DNA of 64,000 bases from Citrobacter europaeus (GCA_020099315.1 CP083650.1:2046001-2110000), one strand, 5' to 3'; positions 33,651 to 43,151 are shown, counted from the first letter of the stretch. Made by a program: numbers and translations. The notes: generated by a model from the letters alone, not told the origin.

Positions 33651-34157
33651 TTATTTCTTTGCTGCTCGAATCAGGCCGTCAAGCCATTCCTGATGACCAT
33701 TAAGCATTGGGTTCGGGCGGGTATTTGCCAGATCTTTTGCCGGGACTCCGTTCTGTGTTTCCTGCGTTAGGATACGGACCCTGTGACCGGAAAGATCCTC
33801 CAGTAGCCACGCATGATGGACATCGAGTCGTTGAGCGGTATCTTTTTCACCGGCCCATCCGTGCCATGCCAGACGAGCAGGTTTACCTTCAGCAGGTGGA
33901 ACAAACTCCACAACCTGAGCTTCAACTGGGAAACCAAACGTGCTGAAGTAGAAGCGAACCCCATTTTCCAATTCTGGACCTTTGTTGTCATAAAAGCGCA
34001 CATCGGCGGAATTTTTATAGTATTCCGGCCATAGCAATGGCTGACTCAGGAGCGGCCAGACATCATTGACGTTCAGACCTGAGATGATCATTTCATTAGA
34101 AACAAAGTTATCGGTAAAACCCGGAACAAAGCCTTCTGGCCAGTTAATCGCGTTCAT
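33651..34157 (-). CDS. SRPBCC-family (START-like) protein
   Basis: A 168-residue protein of the polyketide cyclase/AHSA1-like SRPBCC superfamily: an initial beta strand SNEMIISGLNVNDVWPLLSQ, then WPEYYKNSADVRFYD, and a long C-terminal helix. These proteins form a hydrophobic pocket for small ligands; no catalytic residue can be named. The start ATG (34157) is six bases after GGAG. It stands alone between the reductases and a LysR gene on the same strand. The 278-bp gap 33373-33650 downstream of it holds no gene that I can support. Confidence 0.82.
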   Translation of the reverse strand: MNAINWPEGFVPGFTDNFVSNEMIISGLNVNDVWPLLSQPLLWPEYYKNSADVRFYDNKGPELENGVRFYFSTFGFPVEAQVVEFVPPAEGKPARLAWHGWAGEKDTAQRLDVHHAWLLEDLSGHRVRILTQETQNGVPAKDLANTRPNPMLNGHQEWLDGLIRAAKK

Positions 34158-34290
34158 AAATTTCTCCAATTGCTATAGTTGAGTGCACTGCGTGTGTCAT
34201 TACGGCAGTAACGTGATGACAGTGATTATTGGTGCAATGGAGTTATAAGGCGAATTGTCATTACTTATATTCTTAATAAGATAAATTATA

Positions 34291-35199
34291 TCAGGACGCG
34301 GGATGTTGGCTTACTTCTGCGCATAAAGCACGAATCCACTGATGACTTGGGTCACGATGGGTTCGCTCATGCCAGGCCATGCTCTTGGTAAAGCCGGGTA
34401 CTTTCAGGGGCAAAGGGAGAATGATGAGATCGTTGTTAGTCAGGACCATGCGGTGAGGTACAACTGCAATCATATCAGTCACTTGTAATATATCAGGTAT
34501 CACCTGAAAACTATTAACTGACATGCCTACTCGTCGTGTCAGACTGAGCTTAGCCAGTGCTTCATCTGTAACACCGGTGAAGTTACCTTCTGAAGACACC
34601 AGAATATGTTCCTGTTTGCAAAATTGTTCGAGCGTCATTTCTGAACTCGCTGCCAGAGGATGATGACGTCGTGCTACGCAGACATAATCTTCTTCATAGA
34701 GCGCTCTTCCATGCAGGTCTTCGGGGGTTGTTTGCGGTGTTATCAAAGCCAGATCAACTTCACCCCGAGATAACTGCTGATACATTCGCTCATTGTCCAC
34801 GGGCCGCACGGCGATTTTAATATACGGTGCACGTTGTTTTAGCTCAGCCATCAACGGAACGACAACAGCCTTAAGTGCATAGTCCGTTGCGACGATGGTA
34901 TAAGTCAGTTCCACCGTCACGGGATCAAATTTCTTTGGTTTCAGCAGGATAGCGATATCGGTGAGGATTTGTTTTACCGGCGTAGAAAGTTCGTTGGCCC
35001 GCATTGTGGGGACCATACCGTGGCTGGTGCGAACAAAGAGTGGATCGTCAAAGTAATCACGCAAGCGAATAAGCATACCACTGACGGCAGGCTGCGTCAG
35101 TGAGAGGCGCTGTGCAGCCCGAGTCACGCTTCCCTCATCCAGTAATGCATCAAGGGCCTTAAGAAGGTTAAGGTCGAGGGTTCTGATATCATTTTTCAT
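34291..35199 (-). CDS. LysR-family regulator (NodD/LeuO-like)
   Basis: A 302-residue LysR regulator with HTH at about 9-68 (LDLNLLKALDALLDEGSVTR, then AAQRLSLTQPAVSGMLIRLR), the signature of the NodD/NahR/LeuO group. Effector domain from about 95 (YTIVATDYALKAVVVP). It lies upstream of the SRPBCC gene on the same strand with a 133-bp gap, so the target is uncertain. The gap on its 5' side (35200-35425) holds no gene I can support. Confidence 0.87.
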   Translation of the reverse strand: MKNDIRTLDLNLLKALDALLDEGSVTRAAQRLSLTQPAVSGMLIRLRDYFDDPLFVRTSHGMVPTMRANELSTPVKQILTDIAILLKPKKFDPVTVELTYTIVATDYALKAVVVPLMAELKQRAPYIKIAVRPVDNERMYQQLSRGEVDLALITPQTTPEDLHGRALYEEDYVCVARRHHPLAASSEMTLEQFCKQEHILVSSEGNFTGVTDEALAKLSLTRRVGMSVNSFQVIPDILQVTDMIAVVPHRMVLTNNDLIILPLPLKVPGFTKSMAWHERTHRDPSHQWIRALCAEVSQHPAS

Positions 35200-35425
35200 A
35201 ATGAACTAGCCTGACAGATATTAAAATTTTAATTCAGGCTAAATGCTCGGGAAAAGGTTGTCTAGAAGGTTTGCGAGTGTTTTCCTTTTGGGGGAACTTC
35301 CATTTCTGGATGGTAGGCCTTGTACGGATAAGTCCGCTCTTCAGCTCAAAGCAGACCTTGGAATTGAAAGCAGAGGGACTACCTGACACAATTTTGCACA
35401 GTGAAGAGTCGGGCGTTGTTAACGT

Positions 35426-36310
35426 TCAGATTTTCAATGTATCAATGACCATCCGCAGGGCGGGAGAGACGTTGCGATGAGGATAATAAAGAAACAATCC
35501 TTCCATTCGCAGGCTGTAACGCTGCAACACCCTGATAAGCTTACCGCTTTCTAAATCATGCGCGACCAGTTCAACAGGAACATAGGCCAATCCGAGGCCC
35601 AGTCGGGCGGCCTCTGCTTCCATATAGCTGTCGGATAAGGCCCATTGCCCTTCGGGTTGATGAGTGATTTTTTTATCATCCTGAGTGAGTTCCCACTGGT
35701 ATACGCTGCCGTCGGCAAACTGATAGGCGATACAGGGATGCGTCTTTAAATCTGTCGGGGTTTGCGGAAAAGCGTAGCGACGAAAATGTTCCGGAGTCCC
35801 CACAATCGCCATCTCCATATCGGGCGTGATGCGCACCGCGACCATGCCCTGGCCGACTTCAGGCCCCAGACGGACACCAGCATCGAATCGCTCTTCGATG
35901 ATATCGACGAACCGGCTCTCATTCATCAGTTCCAGTCTGATATCAGGATAGCGCTGTTTAAATACCGCCAGCTTTGGCAGCAGGCATTTATCAATGGCGT
36001 GCTGGCTGGCATTGATACGTACCGTACCGGAGGGCGTCTCTCGATAGTGCGCCAGCGTGGCAAGCCCAAGATCTAACGTATCAAATCCAGATGCCGTCTT
36101 CTGGTAGAGCTGCTCGCCTGCTTGCGTCAGCGATAGTTTACGCGTGGTACGCACCAGCAGCTGGACGCCCAGCCTTTCTTCAAGCTCGCGAACAGAACGG
36201 CTGACTCCTGACTGAGCAAGCCCCAGCCGCTGAGCCGCTGCGGTAAAGCTGCCTTCCCGCACCACCTGCATAAACAGGTACAGCTCGTTGTAGTTCTCCC
36301 TTTTCGCCAT
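35426..36310 (-). CDS. LysR-family regulator divergent from a dienelactone-hydrolase-like gene
   Basis: A 294-residue LysR regulator: HTH at about 6-65 (GSFTAAAQRLGLAQSGVSRS) and CrgA-type effector domain (FDAGVRLGPEVGQGMVAVRI). The ATG at 36310 follows GGGGGGA by about eight bases and gives MAKRENYNELYLFMQ; the earlier in-frame ATG at 36370 has no ribosome site. It is divergent from the exported hydrolase gene at 36496 across 185 bases, a standard regulator/target arrangement. It resembles the LysR at 30577 in its effector domain. Confidence 0.88.
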   Translation of the reverse strand: MAKRENYNELYLFMQVVREGSFTAAAQRLGLAQSGVSRSVRELEERLGVQLLVRTTRKLSLTQAGEQLYQKTASGFDTLDLGLATLAHYRETPSGTVRINASQHAIDKCLLPKLAVFKQRYPDIRLELMNESRFVDIIEERFDAGVRLGPEVGQGMVAVRITPDMEMAIVGTPEHFRRYAFPQTPTDLKTHPCIAYQFADGSVYQWELTQDDKKITHQPEGQWALSDSYMEAEAARLGLGLAYVPVELVAHDLESGKLIRVLQRYSLRMEGLFLYYPHRNVSPALRMVIDTLKI

Positions 36311-36495
36311 TGAAAAATCCCCCCGGAATGACAGCAAATTCAGTATTGATTTATAACAATATGGTATCAATCTTAGCAGTAATCGCCCCTAATCAGCACT
36401 AATTCTGCTCACTATAATGACCCCATCAAAGCAAAGCACCGCAGCGTTGTCCGTCGGAAACCTGTATCTCTCTGTTGTTTTTTATGGGGATTTTT

Positions 36496-37632
36496 ATGAA
36501 AGCCTTCACCCTAACGCTAAAAAACGCGATGCCGGCCATGCTGTTATTCGCATCATTAAGTGGAGTCACGACAATGAGTTATGCTGATTCAACCAATCCT
36601 AATGCCCCTGTGTCCATGACAGATAAATGGGATAAAACGTTCGCCGAGAGCCAGAAAGTCGAACATCGTAAAGTCTCGTTCCCGAACCGATATGGCATCA
36701 CCTTAGTGGGCGATCTTTACCTGCCTAAAGACCGTGGCGATCGCAAGCTGGCGGCGATTGCGGTCAGTGGGCCATTTGGCGCGGTGAAAGAGCAATCCAG
36801 CGGCCTGTATGCGCAGACGCTGGCGGAACAAGGGTTTGTTACCCTGGCGTTCGATCCTTCTTACACCGGGGAAAGCGGCGGCTATCCGCGAAACGTCGCC
36901 TCACCGGATATCAACACTGAAGATTTCAGCGCGGCGGTGGATTTCTTAGGGCTGCAAAAAGAGGTGGATCGCAACCGTATCGGGCTGCTCGGTATTTGTG
37001 GCTGGGGCGGCATGGCGCTGAACGATGCCGCGATGGATACCCGCGTTAAAGCGGTGGCTACCAGCGTGATGTACGACATGAGCCGGGCGATGGGCCATGG
37101 TGTGGGGGATGGCAAAGACCGTTATTCCACCGCCGACCGTCGTGCTGTTCTGCAATATCTGAATGAACAGCGCTGGAAGGATGCGCAGAGCGGCACGTTC
37201 GCACACGGCGGTCATGATATTAACGTCGACAGCAACGGTAAGGTCAGCGCGGGCGAGCGCGTTCTGCCAGAAACGCTGCCGGCAAATCCGCATCCGATAC
37301 TGAAAGAGTTCTTCGATTACTATCGCATGCCGCGCGGCTTCCACGAGCGTTCCGTTAACTCGACCGGGGCGTGGACGGCAACGATGCCACTGTCGTTTAT
37401 GAATATGCCGCTGCTGAGCTACGCCAGTGAAATCACCATCCCAACGCTTATTGTGACCGGTGAGAAAGCGCATTCACGCTATTTTGCTGAAGATGCTTTC
37501 AAGGCGATTGGCAGTAAAGACAAAGAACTGGTAGTGGTGCCAGGGGCAAATCATGTGGACCTCTACGATAACGTGGCCGGAAAAATACCTTTCGCGAAGT
37601 TCGAACAATTTTTCCAGACCAAACTGAAATAA
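36496..37632 (+). CDS. Exported alpha/beta hydrolase with cysteine nucleophile elbow
   Basis: A 378-residue alpha/beta hydrolase (YcjY/dienelactone-hydrolase-like). The ATG at 36496 follows GGGGA. An N-terminal signal (MKAFTLTLKNAMPAMLLFAS) ends near SYA-DST, so it is probably periplasmic. The nucleophile elbow reads GICGWGG, i.e. GxCxG with Cys in place of Ser as in dienelactone hydrolase; the acid/His region is near VTGEKAHSRYF and GANHVDLYD. It is a paralogue of the protein encoded at 45524 (shared GAVKEQ/GGVKEQ, GLYAQxLAEQG, SGGxPR, KDKEL). Its own terminator follows, then an MFS exporter gene. Confidence 0.87.
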   Translation: MKAFTLTLKNAMPAMLLFASLSGVTTMSYADSTNPNAPVSMTDKWDKTFAESQKVEHRKVSFPNRYGITLVGDLYLPKDRGDRKLAAIAVSGPFGAVKEQSSGLYAQTLAEQGFVTLAFDPSYTGESGGYPRNVASPDINTEDFSAAVDFLGLQKEVDRNRIGLLGICGWGGMALNDAAMDTRVKAVATSVMYDMSRAMGHGVGDGKDRYSTADRRAVLQYLNEQRWKDAQSGTFAHGGHDINVDSNGKVSAGERVLPETLPANPHPILKEFFDYYRMPRGFHERSVNSTGAWTATMPLSFMNMPLLSYASEITIPTLIVTGEKAHSRYFAEDAFKAIGSKDKELVVVPGANHVDLYDNVAGKIPFAKFEQFFQTKLK

Positions 37633-37653
37633 ACCCTCTCCTGAATTGATGCA

Positions 37654-37684
37654 AAGCCACCGGCCTCTGGCGGGTGGCTTTTAT
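37654..37684 (+). terminator. Rho-independent terminator after the exported hydrolase
   Basis: Stem AAGCCACC / GGTGGCTT with inner GC pairs, followed by TTTTAT; 22 bases after the stop and 24 before the MFS start. Confidence 0.85.
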
Positions 37685-37707
37685 CCTGATCTTCGTGAAA
37701 TTTCACT

Positions 37708-38901
37708 ATGTCGACGCTAAACCAAACACCATCACATCCTCATCAGCGCGCATACTGGGGCGGTATTTTTGCCATGACCCTGTGCGTGTTTGTGCTGATT
37801 GCTTCTGAATTTATGCCCGTCAGCCTGCTCACGCCGATTGCCCGCGATTTAGGCGTGACGGAGGGGCTGGCAGGCCAGGGGATTGCCATCTCCGGCGCAC
37901 TGGCGGTTCTGACCAGCCTGACGCTTTCAACGCTAGCAGGAAAGATGAATCGTAAATTCCTGCTGCTGGGAATGACGGTTCTGATGGCCGTATCGGGGCT
38001 TATTATTGCGCTGGCTTCCAGTTATCTGATGTATATGATCGGTCGCGCGATGATCGGTATGGCGATTGGCGGATTCTGGTCGATGTCTGCGGCAACGGCG
38101 ATTCGTCTGGTGCCGCAGCAACAGGTCACGCGTGCGCTGGCGATTTTCAATGCCGGTAATGCGCTGGCGACGGTCGTGGCCGCGCCGCTGGGAAGCTATC
38201 TGGGTGCCACGGTCGGATGGCGAGGCGCTTTCTTGTGCCTGGTGCCCATCGCGGTGGTCGCCTTTATCTGGCAGTGCATCAGCCTGCCCAGTATGGATGC
38301 GAATAAAAGCCGCACGTCACCTGGCGATGTATTCCGCATACTTAGCCGCCGCGTGGTTGCGGTTGGCATGCTGGCCTGCGGCCTGTTTTTCATGGGCCAG
38401 TTTACGCTATTTACCTATGTGCGCCCGTTCCTGGAGACCGTGACGCGGGTTGATTCCTCAGGCTTGTCGTTGATTTTGCTGATTATCGGCGTAGCCGGTT
38501 TTATCGGCACGCTGGTTGTTTCGACATTCCTCAACAGAAAATTCTATCCCACGCTGATGGTCATACCCGGACTGATGGCCGTCATTGCCATCGGCCTGAT
38601 GCTGACCGGGCATCACGTCTGGACGGTTTCTCTGCTGTTAGGCCTCTGGGGCATGCTGGCCACCGCTGCGCCAACCGGATGGTGGACATGGATTGCGCGT
38701 ACGTTGCCTGATAACGCAGAAGCCGGAGGCGGGCTCATGGTCGCGGTGATTCAGCTCTCCATCGCCCTTGGATCAACGGCAGGAGGCATCGTGTTTGACC
38801 ACCTCGGTTGGCAGAGCACGTTTGCCATGAGTAGCGTGCTGCTCCTTTGCGCGGGCGTACTGACCTTTTTTACCGCACGCCAGAAGGCCGGTGCGCGTTA
38901 A
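37708..38901 (+). CDS. MFS drug/nucleoside efflux transporter (NepI/AraJ-like)
   Basis: A 397-residue, 12-helix DHA1-type MFS transporter. It has the family motif after helix 2 (LAGKMNRKFLLLG), the motif-B arginine region IGRAMIGMAIGGFW and the helix-5 antiporter-like motif NALATVVAAPLGSYLG. The SEFMPVSLLTPIARDLGVTE start is close to purine nucleoside exporter NepI, but specificity cannot be assigned. It overlaps the convergent Lrp-type gene by four bases at the stop codons. Confidence 0.88.
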   Translation: MSTLNQTPSHPHQRAYWGGIFAMTLCVFVLIASEFMPVSLLTPIARDLGVTEGLAGQGIAISGALAVLTSLTLSTLAGKMNRKFLLLGMTVLMAVSGLIIALASSYLMYMIGRAMIGMAIGGFWSMSAATAIRLVPQQQVTRALAIFNAGNALATVVAAPLGSYLGATVGWRGAFLCLVPIAVVAFIWQCISLPSMDANKSRTSPGDVFRILSRRVVAVGMLACGLFFMGQFTLFTYVRPFLETVTRVDSSGLSLILLIIGVAGFIGTLVVSTFLNRKFYPTLMVIPGLMAVIAIGLMLTGHHVWTVSLLLGLWGMLATAAPTGWWTWIARTLPDNAEAGGGLMVAVIQLSIALGSTAGGIVFDHLGWQSTFAMSSVLLLCAGVLTFFTARQKAGAR

Positions 38902-39398
38902 TCCGGCGAGGGCCCGCGCTCCAGAAAAGTGGAAAGCGCAATATAGCTGCGTACGGAACGTACGCCCTCAAGGCTCTGAATCTCCATCAGGAAATTTTCC
39001 AGCGATTCGGTATCGGCGGCGCGTACTTTGATAAAGACGCAGCCGTCGCCGGCAACGGTATGCAATTCTTCCACCTCCTTGCGGCTGGTGAACTGCAAAA
39101 GGGCGCGCGTCGCCTGATAGCTACTGGTGTCGATAACCAGAAACGTTAACAGCGTCCGTCCCAGCTTGCAGCCATCCAGGACCGCCACGGTACCCTTGAT
39201 CACCCCATCGCGCTTCAGTCGTTTTACGCGATCGTGAACCGCCGGGGCTGATAAGTTCACAATCTCACTCAATTCCGTGTAGCTGCGTCCTGCATCCTCT
39301 GCCAGGGCACTTAATATTTTTCGGTCAATGGCATCCAATTCCGCCGGTTTATGTCTTGTCTGCCGAATACCATCTTTTTCTTTATCAAATGCGCTCAT
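38898..39398 (-). CDS. Lrp/AsnC-family transcriptional regulator
   Basis: A 166-residue Lrp/AsnC protein: N-terminal HTH (about 20-75: LDAIDRKILSALAEDAGRSY, LSAPAVHDRVKRL) and RAM ligand-binding domain (about 85-160, with the VxGDxCVFIKV-type motif HTVAGDGCVFIKVRA). The start at 39398 excludes a TTG-initiated extension. It is divergent from the MFS gene at 39483 (84-bp gap), its probable target, and convergent with the other MFS gene. The effector is unknown, most often an amino acid. Confidence 0.9.
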   Translation of the reverse strand: MSAFDKEKDGIRQTRHKPAELDAIDRKILSALAEDAGRSYTELSEIVNLSAPAVHDRVKRLKRDGVIKGTVAVLDGCKLGRTLLTFLVIDTSSYQATRALLQFTSRKEVEELHTVAGDGCVFIKVRAADTESLENFLMEIQSLEGVRSVRSYIALSTFLERGPSPD

Positions 39399-39482
39399 AG
39401 GGCTTCTCAATCTGAATGAAAATATGAATATACTTAATTCTACCTAATATTATTAAGCCATAAAACGAATAATGGAGTTGCA

Positions 39483-40655
39483 ATGCCTATCGCACTTTTC
39501 GCCCTCGCCGTGGGCGCATTTGGTATCGGCCTGACGGAATTTGTCATCGCCGGGATCCTGCCACAAATCGCAGCAGAATTTAGCGTCAGTATCCCGAAGG
39601 CGGGAATGATGGCGACGTCATACGCGCTGGGCGTATTTATTGGTGCACCGCTGTTAACGATTATTGGCGCGAGGATCCCCCGCAAGGCCATGCTGATTAC
39701 GCTGGCGGGTATTTTTACGGTCGGTAATATCATTACGGCCATCGCGCCGACGATGGCGATAGCAATTGTCGGTCGTATTATTACCTCTTTTAATCACGGT
39801 GCCTTTTTTGGTATCGGCTCGATTATTGCCGCATCGCTGGTGGCACCCGGACGCCAGGCAAGCGCCATTGCCTTTATGTTTTCGGGGCTGACGTTAGCCA
39901 ATCTGCTTGGCGTTCCGGTGGGTACGTGGCTTGCGCAAACCTTTAGCTGGCGGCTGGTATTCTGGATCATTGCTGGTATCGGGGTGCTGACGATGGCAAG
40001 CATAGCCGTGCTGGTTCCGCATATTGCGAAAGGCAAAGCTATTGCTTTACGCAACGAACTGAGAGCCTTTGTTGACCCGCAGGTGCTGCTGGTCATGGGG
40101 ATCACGATTTTCGGTCCGGCCGCCTTTTTCACCTCGATTACCTATATTGCGCCAATGATGGTGCAGGAGGCCGGTTTCTCCTCAGGCGGCGTGGCAGGGT
40201 TAATGGTGCTGTTTGGTCTGGGACTTGCTGTCGGTAACTGGATTGGTGGACGCTTCGCTGACCGCTCTCTGTTTGGCACGCTGTTCGTTACCCTCGCGGC
40301 TCAGGGGTTGGTGCTGCTGGTCTTCTGGGCGGGTGTTGAAAGCCAGTGGGTTGCCGGCATCTCAGTCTTCCTGATGGCGGCCTTCGGCTTCGCGACGGTC
40401 TCACCGATTCAGAAACTGGTTATGGAGCGCGCCAGCCATGCGGGAGCCCCGACAATGGCGGCCTCGGTCAATATCGGCATGTTTAATCTGGGAAATGCGC
40501 TGGGGGCATGGGCCGGTGGGGTAACCATTGCTGCGGGTTTTGGACTGGCTTCTCCGAACTGGGCGGGCGCAATTCTGTCCTTCATTGCGTTGGGCCTCGC
40601 TGTTCTTGCATGGCAAAGTGCGCGTAAAGGTTATATTTTGCCGGTACTTGAATAA
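39483..40655 (+). CDS. MFS transporter (AraJ/YdhP-like)
   Basis: A 390-residue, 12-helix DHA1-type exporter: N-terminus MPIALFALAVGAFGIGLTEF, motif A-like ARIPRKAML, motif C-like GVPVGTWLAQTFSW. It is of the sugar-efflux/chloramphenicol-resistance-like group in which substrates are mostly undefined. It is divergent from the Lrp-family gene, and has its own terminator. Confidence 0.88.
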   Translation: MPIALFALAVGAFGIGLTEFVIAGILPQIAAEFSVSIPKAGMMATSYALGVFIGAPLLTIIGARIPRKAMLITLAGIFTVGNIITAIAPTMAIAIVGRIITSFNHGAFFGIGSIIAASLVAPGRQASAIAFMFSGLTLANLLGVPVGTWLAQTFSWRLVFWIIAGIGVLTMASIAVLVPHIAKGKAIALRNELRAFVDPQVLLVMGITIFGPAAFFTSITYIAPMMVQEAGFSSGGVAGLMVLFGLGLAVGNWIGGRFADRSLFGTLFVTLAAQGLVLLVFWAGVESQWVAGISVFLMAAFGFATVSPIQKLVMERASHAGAPTMAASVNIGMFNLGNALGAWAGGVTIAAGFGLASPNWAGAILSFIALGLAVLAWQSARKGYILPVLE

Positions 40656-40670
40656 GTTACACAAGGCGAT

Positions 40671-40700
40671 GAGCGCCCACTATGTGTTGGGCGCTCTTTT
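40671..40700 (+). terminator. Rho-independent terminator after the AraJ-like MFS gene
   Basis: Stem GAGCGCCCA (40671-40679) / TGGGCGCTC (40688-40696) followed by TTTTAAA, 15 bases after the stop. Confidence 0.9.
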
Positions 40701-40728
40701 AAATGATTTAGGTGATTTTCTAAAACGG

Positions 40729-41793
40729 CTACTGCAAATTTTTCTCTTTCAAGAATTTACTCACCAAATCAGCAATCTGCACATTATTTAAATCAGAGAA
40801 CGGGAAGTGGGTATTCCCTTTGATTCCCACTTCTGGCAGATGCGTCACAGTGACATCCCCGCCTTGCTTGTTCACCACATCACGCCATTCGCGAGCCATC
40901 GCCAGACGTACGCGCCAGCTGTCCTGCGCGGGCATGGCGACAGGTTTATCCGGTATGTTATCGCCGTAAATAATCAGAATCGGGATTTTGGTCAGAGCCA
41001 TAAACTGCTCCATCGGCACTGGCTCACCCTTCAGTGTGTCGAACGCGCTTGGCATAGGGGCTGGGAGTTCTTTTTCCGGGAAGACAAAGCTGCTGCCAGG
41101 CTCGAAGGCGACAATGGCTTTGACCTTGTTGTTTTTCATCGCCGTGTACCAGCCTGGTCCACCGCCCTGAGAGTGGGTGAAGAGGATAGCGGGGCCGGAT
41201 TTATCCACGACGGCGGACATCGCATCAGAGATGACATTGATATCAAACGGCCCGGTGTTCGGGGTCATCTGACGGAAATACTGATTCAGTGCTTCTTTGT
41301 CGTGAGAGAACTGAACGTCCTTAAAATACTCTGGCCACACGCCAACGCGGAACTGGTTGAACCACATTTGTTCATCCGGTTTAGGCGTAACCGTACCTTC
41401 TACCGTCGTGCGCCCGGCGCTGCCACGGCGTGGCTGATCGACAAGATAGGTTGAGAACCCGCGACGCAGGAATATGTTCTGGAAACCTTCACGACCATCC
41501 GGGGTACTTTCCCAGGTACGGGAGAACTGACCTGCGCCGTGCAGCATGACAATAGGGTATTTATGCGGATTCTCCGGGATCTGGTAGAACACAGACGCAT
41601 GATCGCCATGCCAGGTTTGGCCAGCTGAATCCAGCGGCTTTTTCGCATCAAATGTTCCTGGGGCGGTAATGATGGTGCCACCAGCAGAAAAGCTTCCTTG
41701 TTCCTGAATGACCAGCGGCTCGGCATAGACCGACTGAGCCACCAGGCCACCCGCCATTACGCAGATGGCCAGCGTTTTTAAGATTGTCTTCAA
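40729..41793 (-). CDS. Exported alpha/beta hydrolase (serine esterase type)
   Basis: A 354-residue secreted hydrolase with signal peptide MKTILKTLAICVMAGGLVAQ-SVYA. The oxyanion region is VMLHGAGQFSRTWE, and the nucleophile elbow is THSQGG (Ser), unlike the Cys of the two other hydrolases in this region. Candidate acid and His are in IIYGDNIPD and IKGNTHFPFSD. It groups with putative periplasmic esterases; the substrate is unknown. It is the last gene of a possible minus-strand operon with the carboxymuconolactone-decarboxylase-like and cupin genes, 78 bases after the former. Confidence 0.85.
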   Translation of the reverse strand: MKTILKTLAICVMAGGLVAQSVYAEPLVIQEQGSFSAGGTIITAPGTFDAKKPLDSAGQTWHGDHASVFYQIPENPHKYPIVMLHGAGQFSRTWESTPDGREGFQNIFLRRGFSTYLVDQPRRGSAGRTTVEGTVTPKPDEQMWFNQFRVGVWPEYFKDVQFSHDKEALNQYFRQMTPNTGPFDINVISDAMSAVVDKSGPAILFTHSQGGGPGWYTAMKNNKVKAIVAFEPGSSFVFPEKELPAPMPSAFDTLKGEPVPMEQFMALTKIPILIIYGDNIPDKPVAMPAQDSWRVRLAMAREWRDVVNKQGGDVTVTHLPEVGIKGNTHFPFSDLNNVQIADLVSKFLKEKNLQ

Positions 41794-41871
41794 GATTACA
41801 TCCTCTGTTATGTTTGCCGTTCAATCATATCTGAGTTGTCAGCGGTAATTATTTAGCACCACTGATTGCCC

Positions 41872-42633
41872 TTAATTGCCATCGAGCGCCTGTTGCAGCG
41901 CCTTTTCTGCTCGCGTTGCTGCATCATTTTCGCCATGTTCACGCAGAACCTGTGCGAGCTGGCGCAGCTGCGACGCCGTCAGGCCGACCCGCATGCTTGC
42001 TCGCGTATGCGACAGCAGTTGTGATTCGACGCCCGGCGTGGCCGCTAATGCACCCACCGTTGCCAGCTCGCGGCTTTGCCAGTCGAGGTTATCGCGGGCG
42101 AAAATGTCACCGAAAAGATGCGTTTGCAGGAACTGGTTAATCACTGGGGCAAAATCAAACAGCGGACCCTGGACGGGAGCGCCTGAGATTTTCGTCTGGT
42201 TTGCGGTACCGACACGGCGAAGCTCATCCCCGACAGGGATGGTGGCGACCGGTTCTTGGCCCTCAGCATCTTTGATGCCACGTTGTTTACGTGCTTCGAC
42301 GACCTTCATCAGTTCACTAAGTGCATTCAGGCTACGGGGGAAGCCCGTATAGGCATAAAGCTGGACGAGAATCTCTTTGGTTTCGTTTATCGTGAGCCCA
42401 GCGTCAAGACCCTGATTCAGGGCGGCATTCAGCTTATCCATCTGACTGCTGGCCATCGATGCGGCAATCAGCGGGATGGCCTGTTGGCGGGCTGACAGCG
42501 TATCTGAAACCGTTTGTTCGTGGTTCATTTCTGAGGCTCCTTTATTGACGGGCACAGCATGTGCCGCGAGACCAAAACCAAAGGTCAGCAGTACCCCTGC
42601 CGCTAATGCCTTAATGGGCGTGGTATTGTTCAT
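41872..42633 (-). CDS. Exported carboxymuconolactone-decarboxylase-like protein
   Basis: A 253-residue protein with a signal peptide (cleaved near AHA-VPV) and two CMD repeats, about 55-115 (LNQGLDAGLTINETKEILVQ) and about 180-245 (LDWQSRELATVGALAATPGV). CMD proteins are all-helical; some (AhpD) use a CxxC thiol pair, which is absent here, so peroxidase activity is unlikely. A periplasmic location is unusual for the family. It overlaps the cupin gene by 23 bases, so the two are translationally linked and may act on the same substrate. Confidence 0.85.
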   Translation of the reverse strand: MNNTTPIKALAAGVLLTFGFGLAAHAVPVNKGASEMNHEQTVSDTLSARQQAIPLIAASMASSQMDKLNAALNQGLDAGLTINETKEILVQLYAYTGFPRSLNALSELMKVVEARKQRGIKDAEGQEPVATIPVGDELRRVGTANQTKISGAPVQGPLFDFAPVINQFLQTHLFGDIFARDNLDWQSRELATVGALAATPGVESQLLSHTRASMRVGLTASQLRQLAQVLREHGENDAATRAEKALQQALDGN

Positions 42634-43087
42634 CTGTCACTAACTCCTTCCAGTTAACGCTTTTGCCATCCACAATCCCGGTTATCGCCAGATGCGTCAT
42701 CGCGCTGCCGGGGGCCGCCCCGTGCCAGTGTTTGACGCCCGCCGGGCAAGAGACAACGTCACCGGCGCGGATAACCTGCACCGGCTGGCCTTCTTGTTGG
42801 GTGAGCCCCACACCCGAGGTTACAATCAGCCGCTGACCTGCCGGATGCGTATGCCAGGCGGAACGAGCGCCGGGTTCAAACGTGACATAAGCCCCGGAAA
42901 CAGGGATGTTGTTATCCGGTCTGAAGAGAGGATCAACCCGGACGCGACCGGTAAAGTTCTCGGCGGGTCCATATACCGCGTTCTGACTTCCTGCGGGGGT
43001 GATATGGACAGCGGGATTTTGCTCCGCTGCCCAGGATGAAAATGTAATCGGCAGTAACAGCCCGAGGTAACGTAAATGTCTGATCAT
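42611..43087 (-). CDS. Exported cupin-domain protein
   Basis: A 158-residue protein: signal peptide MIRHLRYLGLLLPITFSSWA, then one cupin barrel (about 60-135). The metal-binding residues are His-His in SAWHTHPAGQ with Glu/Gln replaced, and a late His in PAGVKHWHGA, so a metal site is likely. The start at 43087 follows AAGGA; an earlier ATG in frame adds 29 non-signal residues and overlaps the kinase region. First gene of the cupin-CMD pair that ends with the esterase. A CMD protein plus a cupin is a recurrent pairing in gene neighbourhoods, usually without proven function. Confidence 0.85.
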   Translation of the reverse strand: MIRHLRYLGLLLPITFSSWAAEQNPAVHITPAGSQNAVYGPAENFTGRVRVDPLFRPDNNIPVSGAYVTFEPGARSAWHTHPAGQRLIVTSGVGLTQQEGQPVQVIRAGDVVSCPAGVKHWHGAAPGSAMTHLAITGIVDGKSVNWKELVTDEQYHAH

Positions 43088-43151
43088 GCAAAGCGTCCTT
43101 ATCAATGAAGAGGGGATTGCCTGCGATGATTTTATCGAGAGGGTGATGACG

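Noticed and set aside
35200..35425. A small open frame between two LysR genes (69 codons, 35271-35480)
   Set aside because: No ribosome site, runs into the LysR gene antisense, composition not coding-like.
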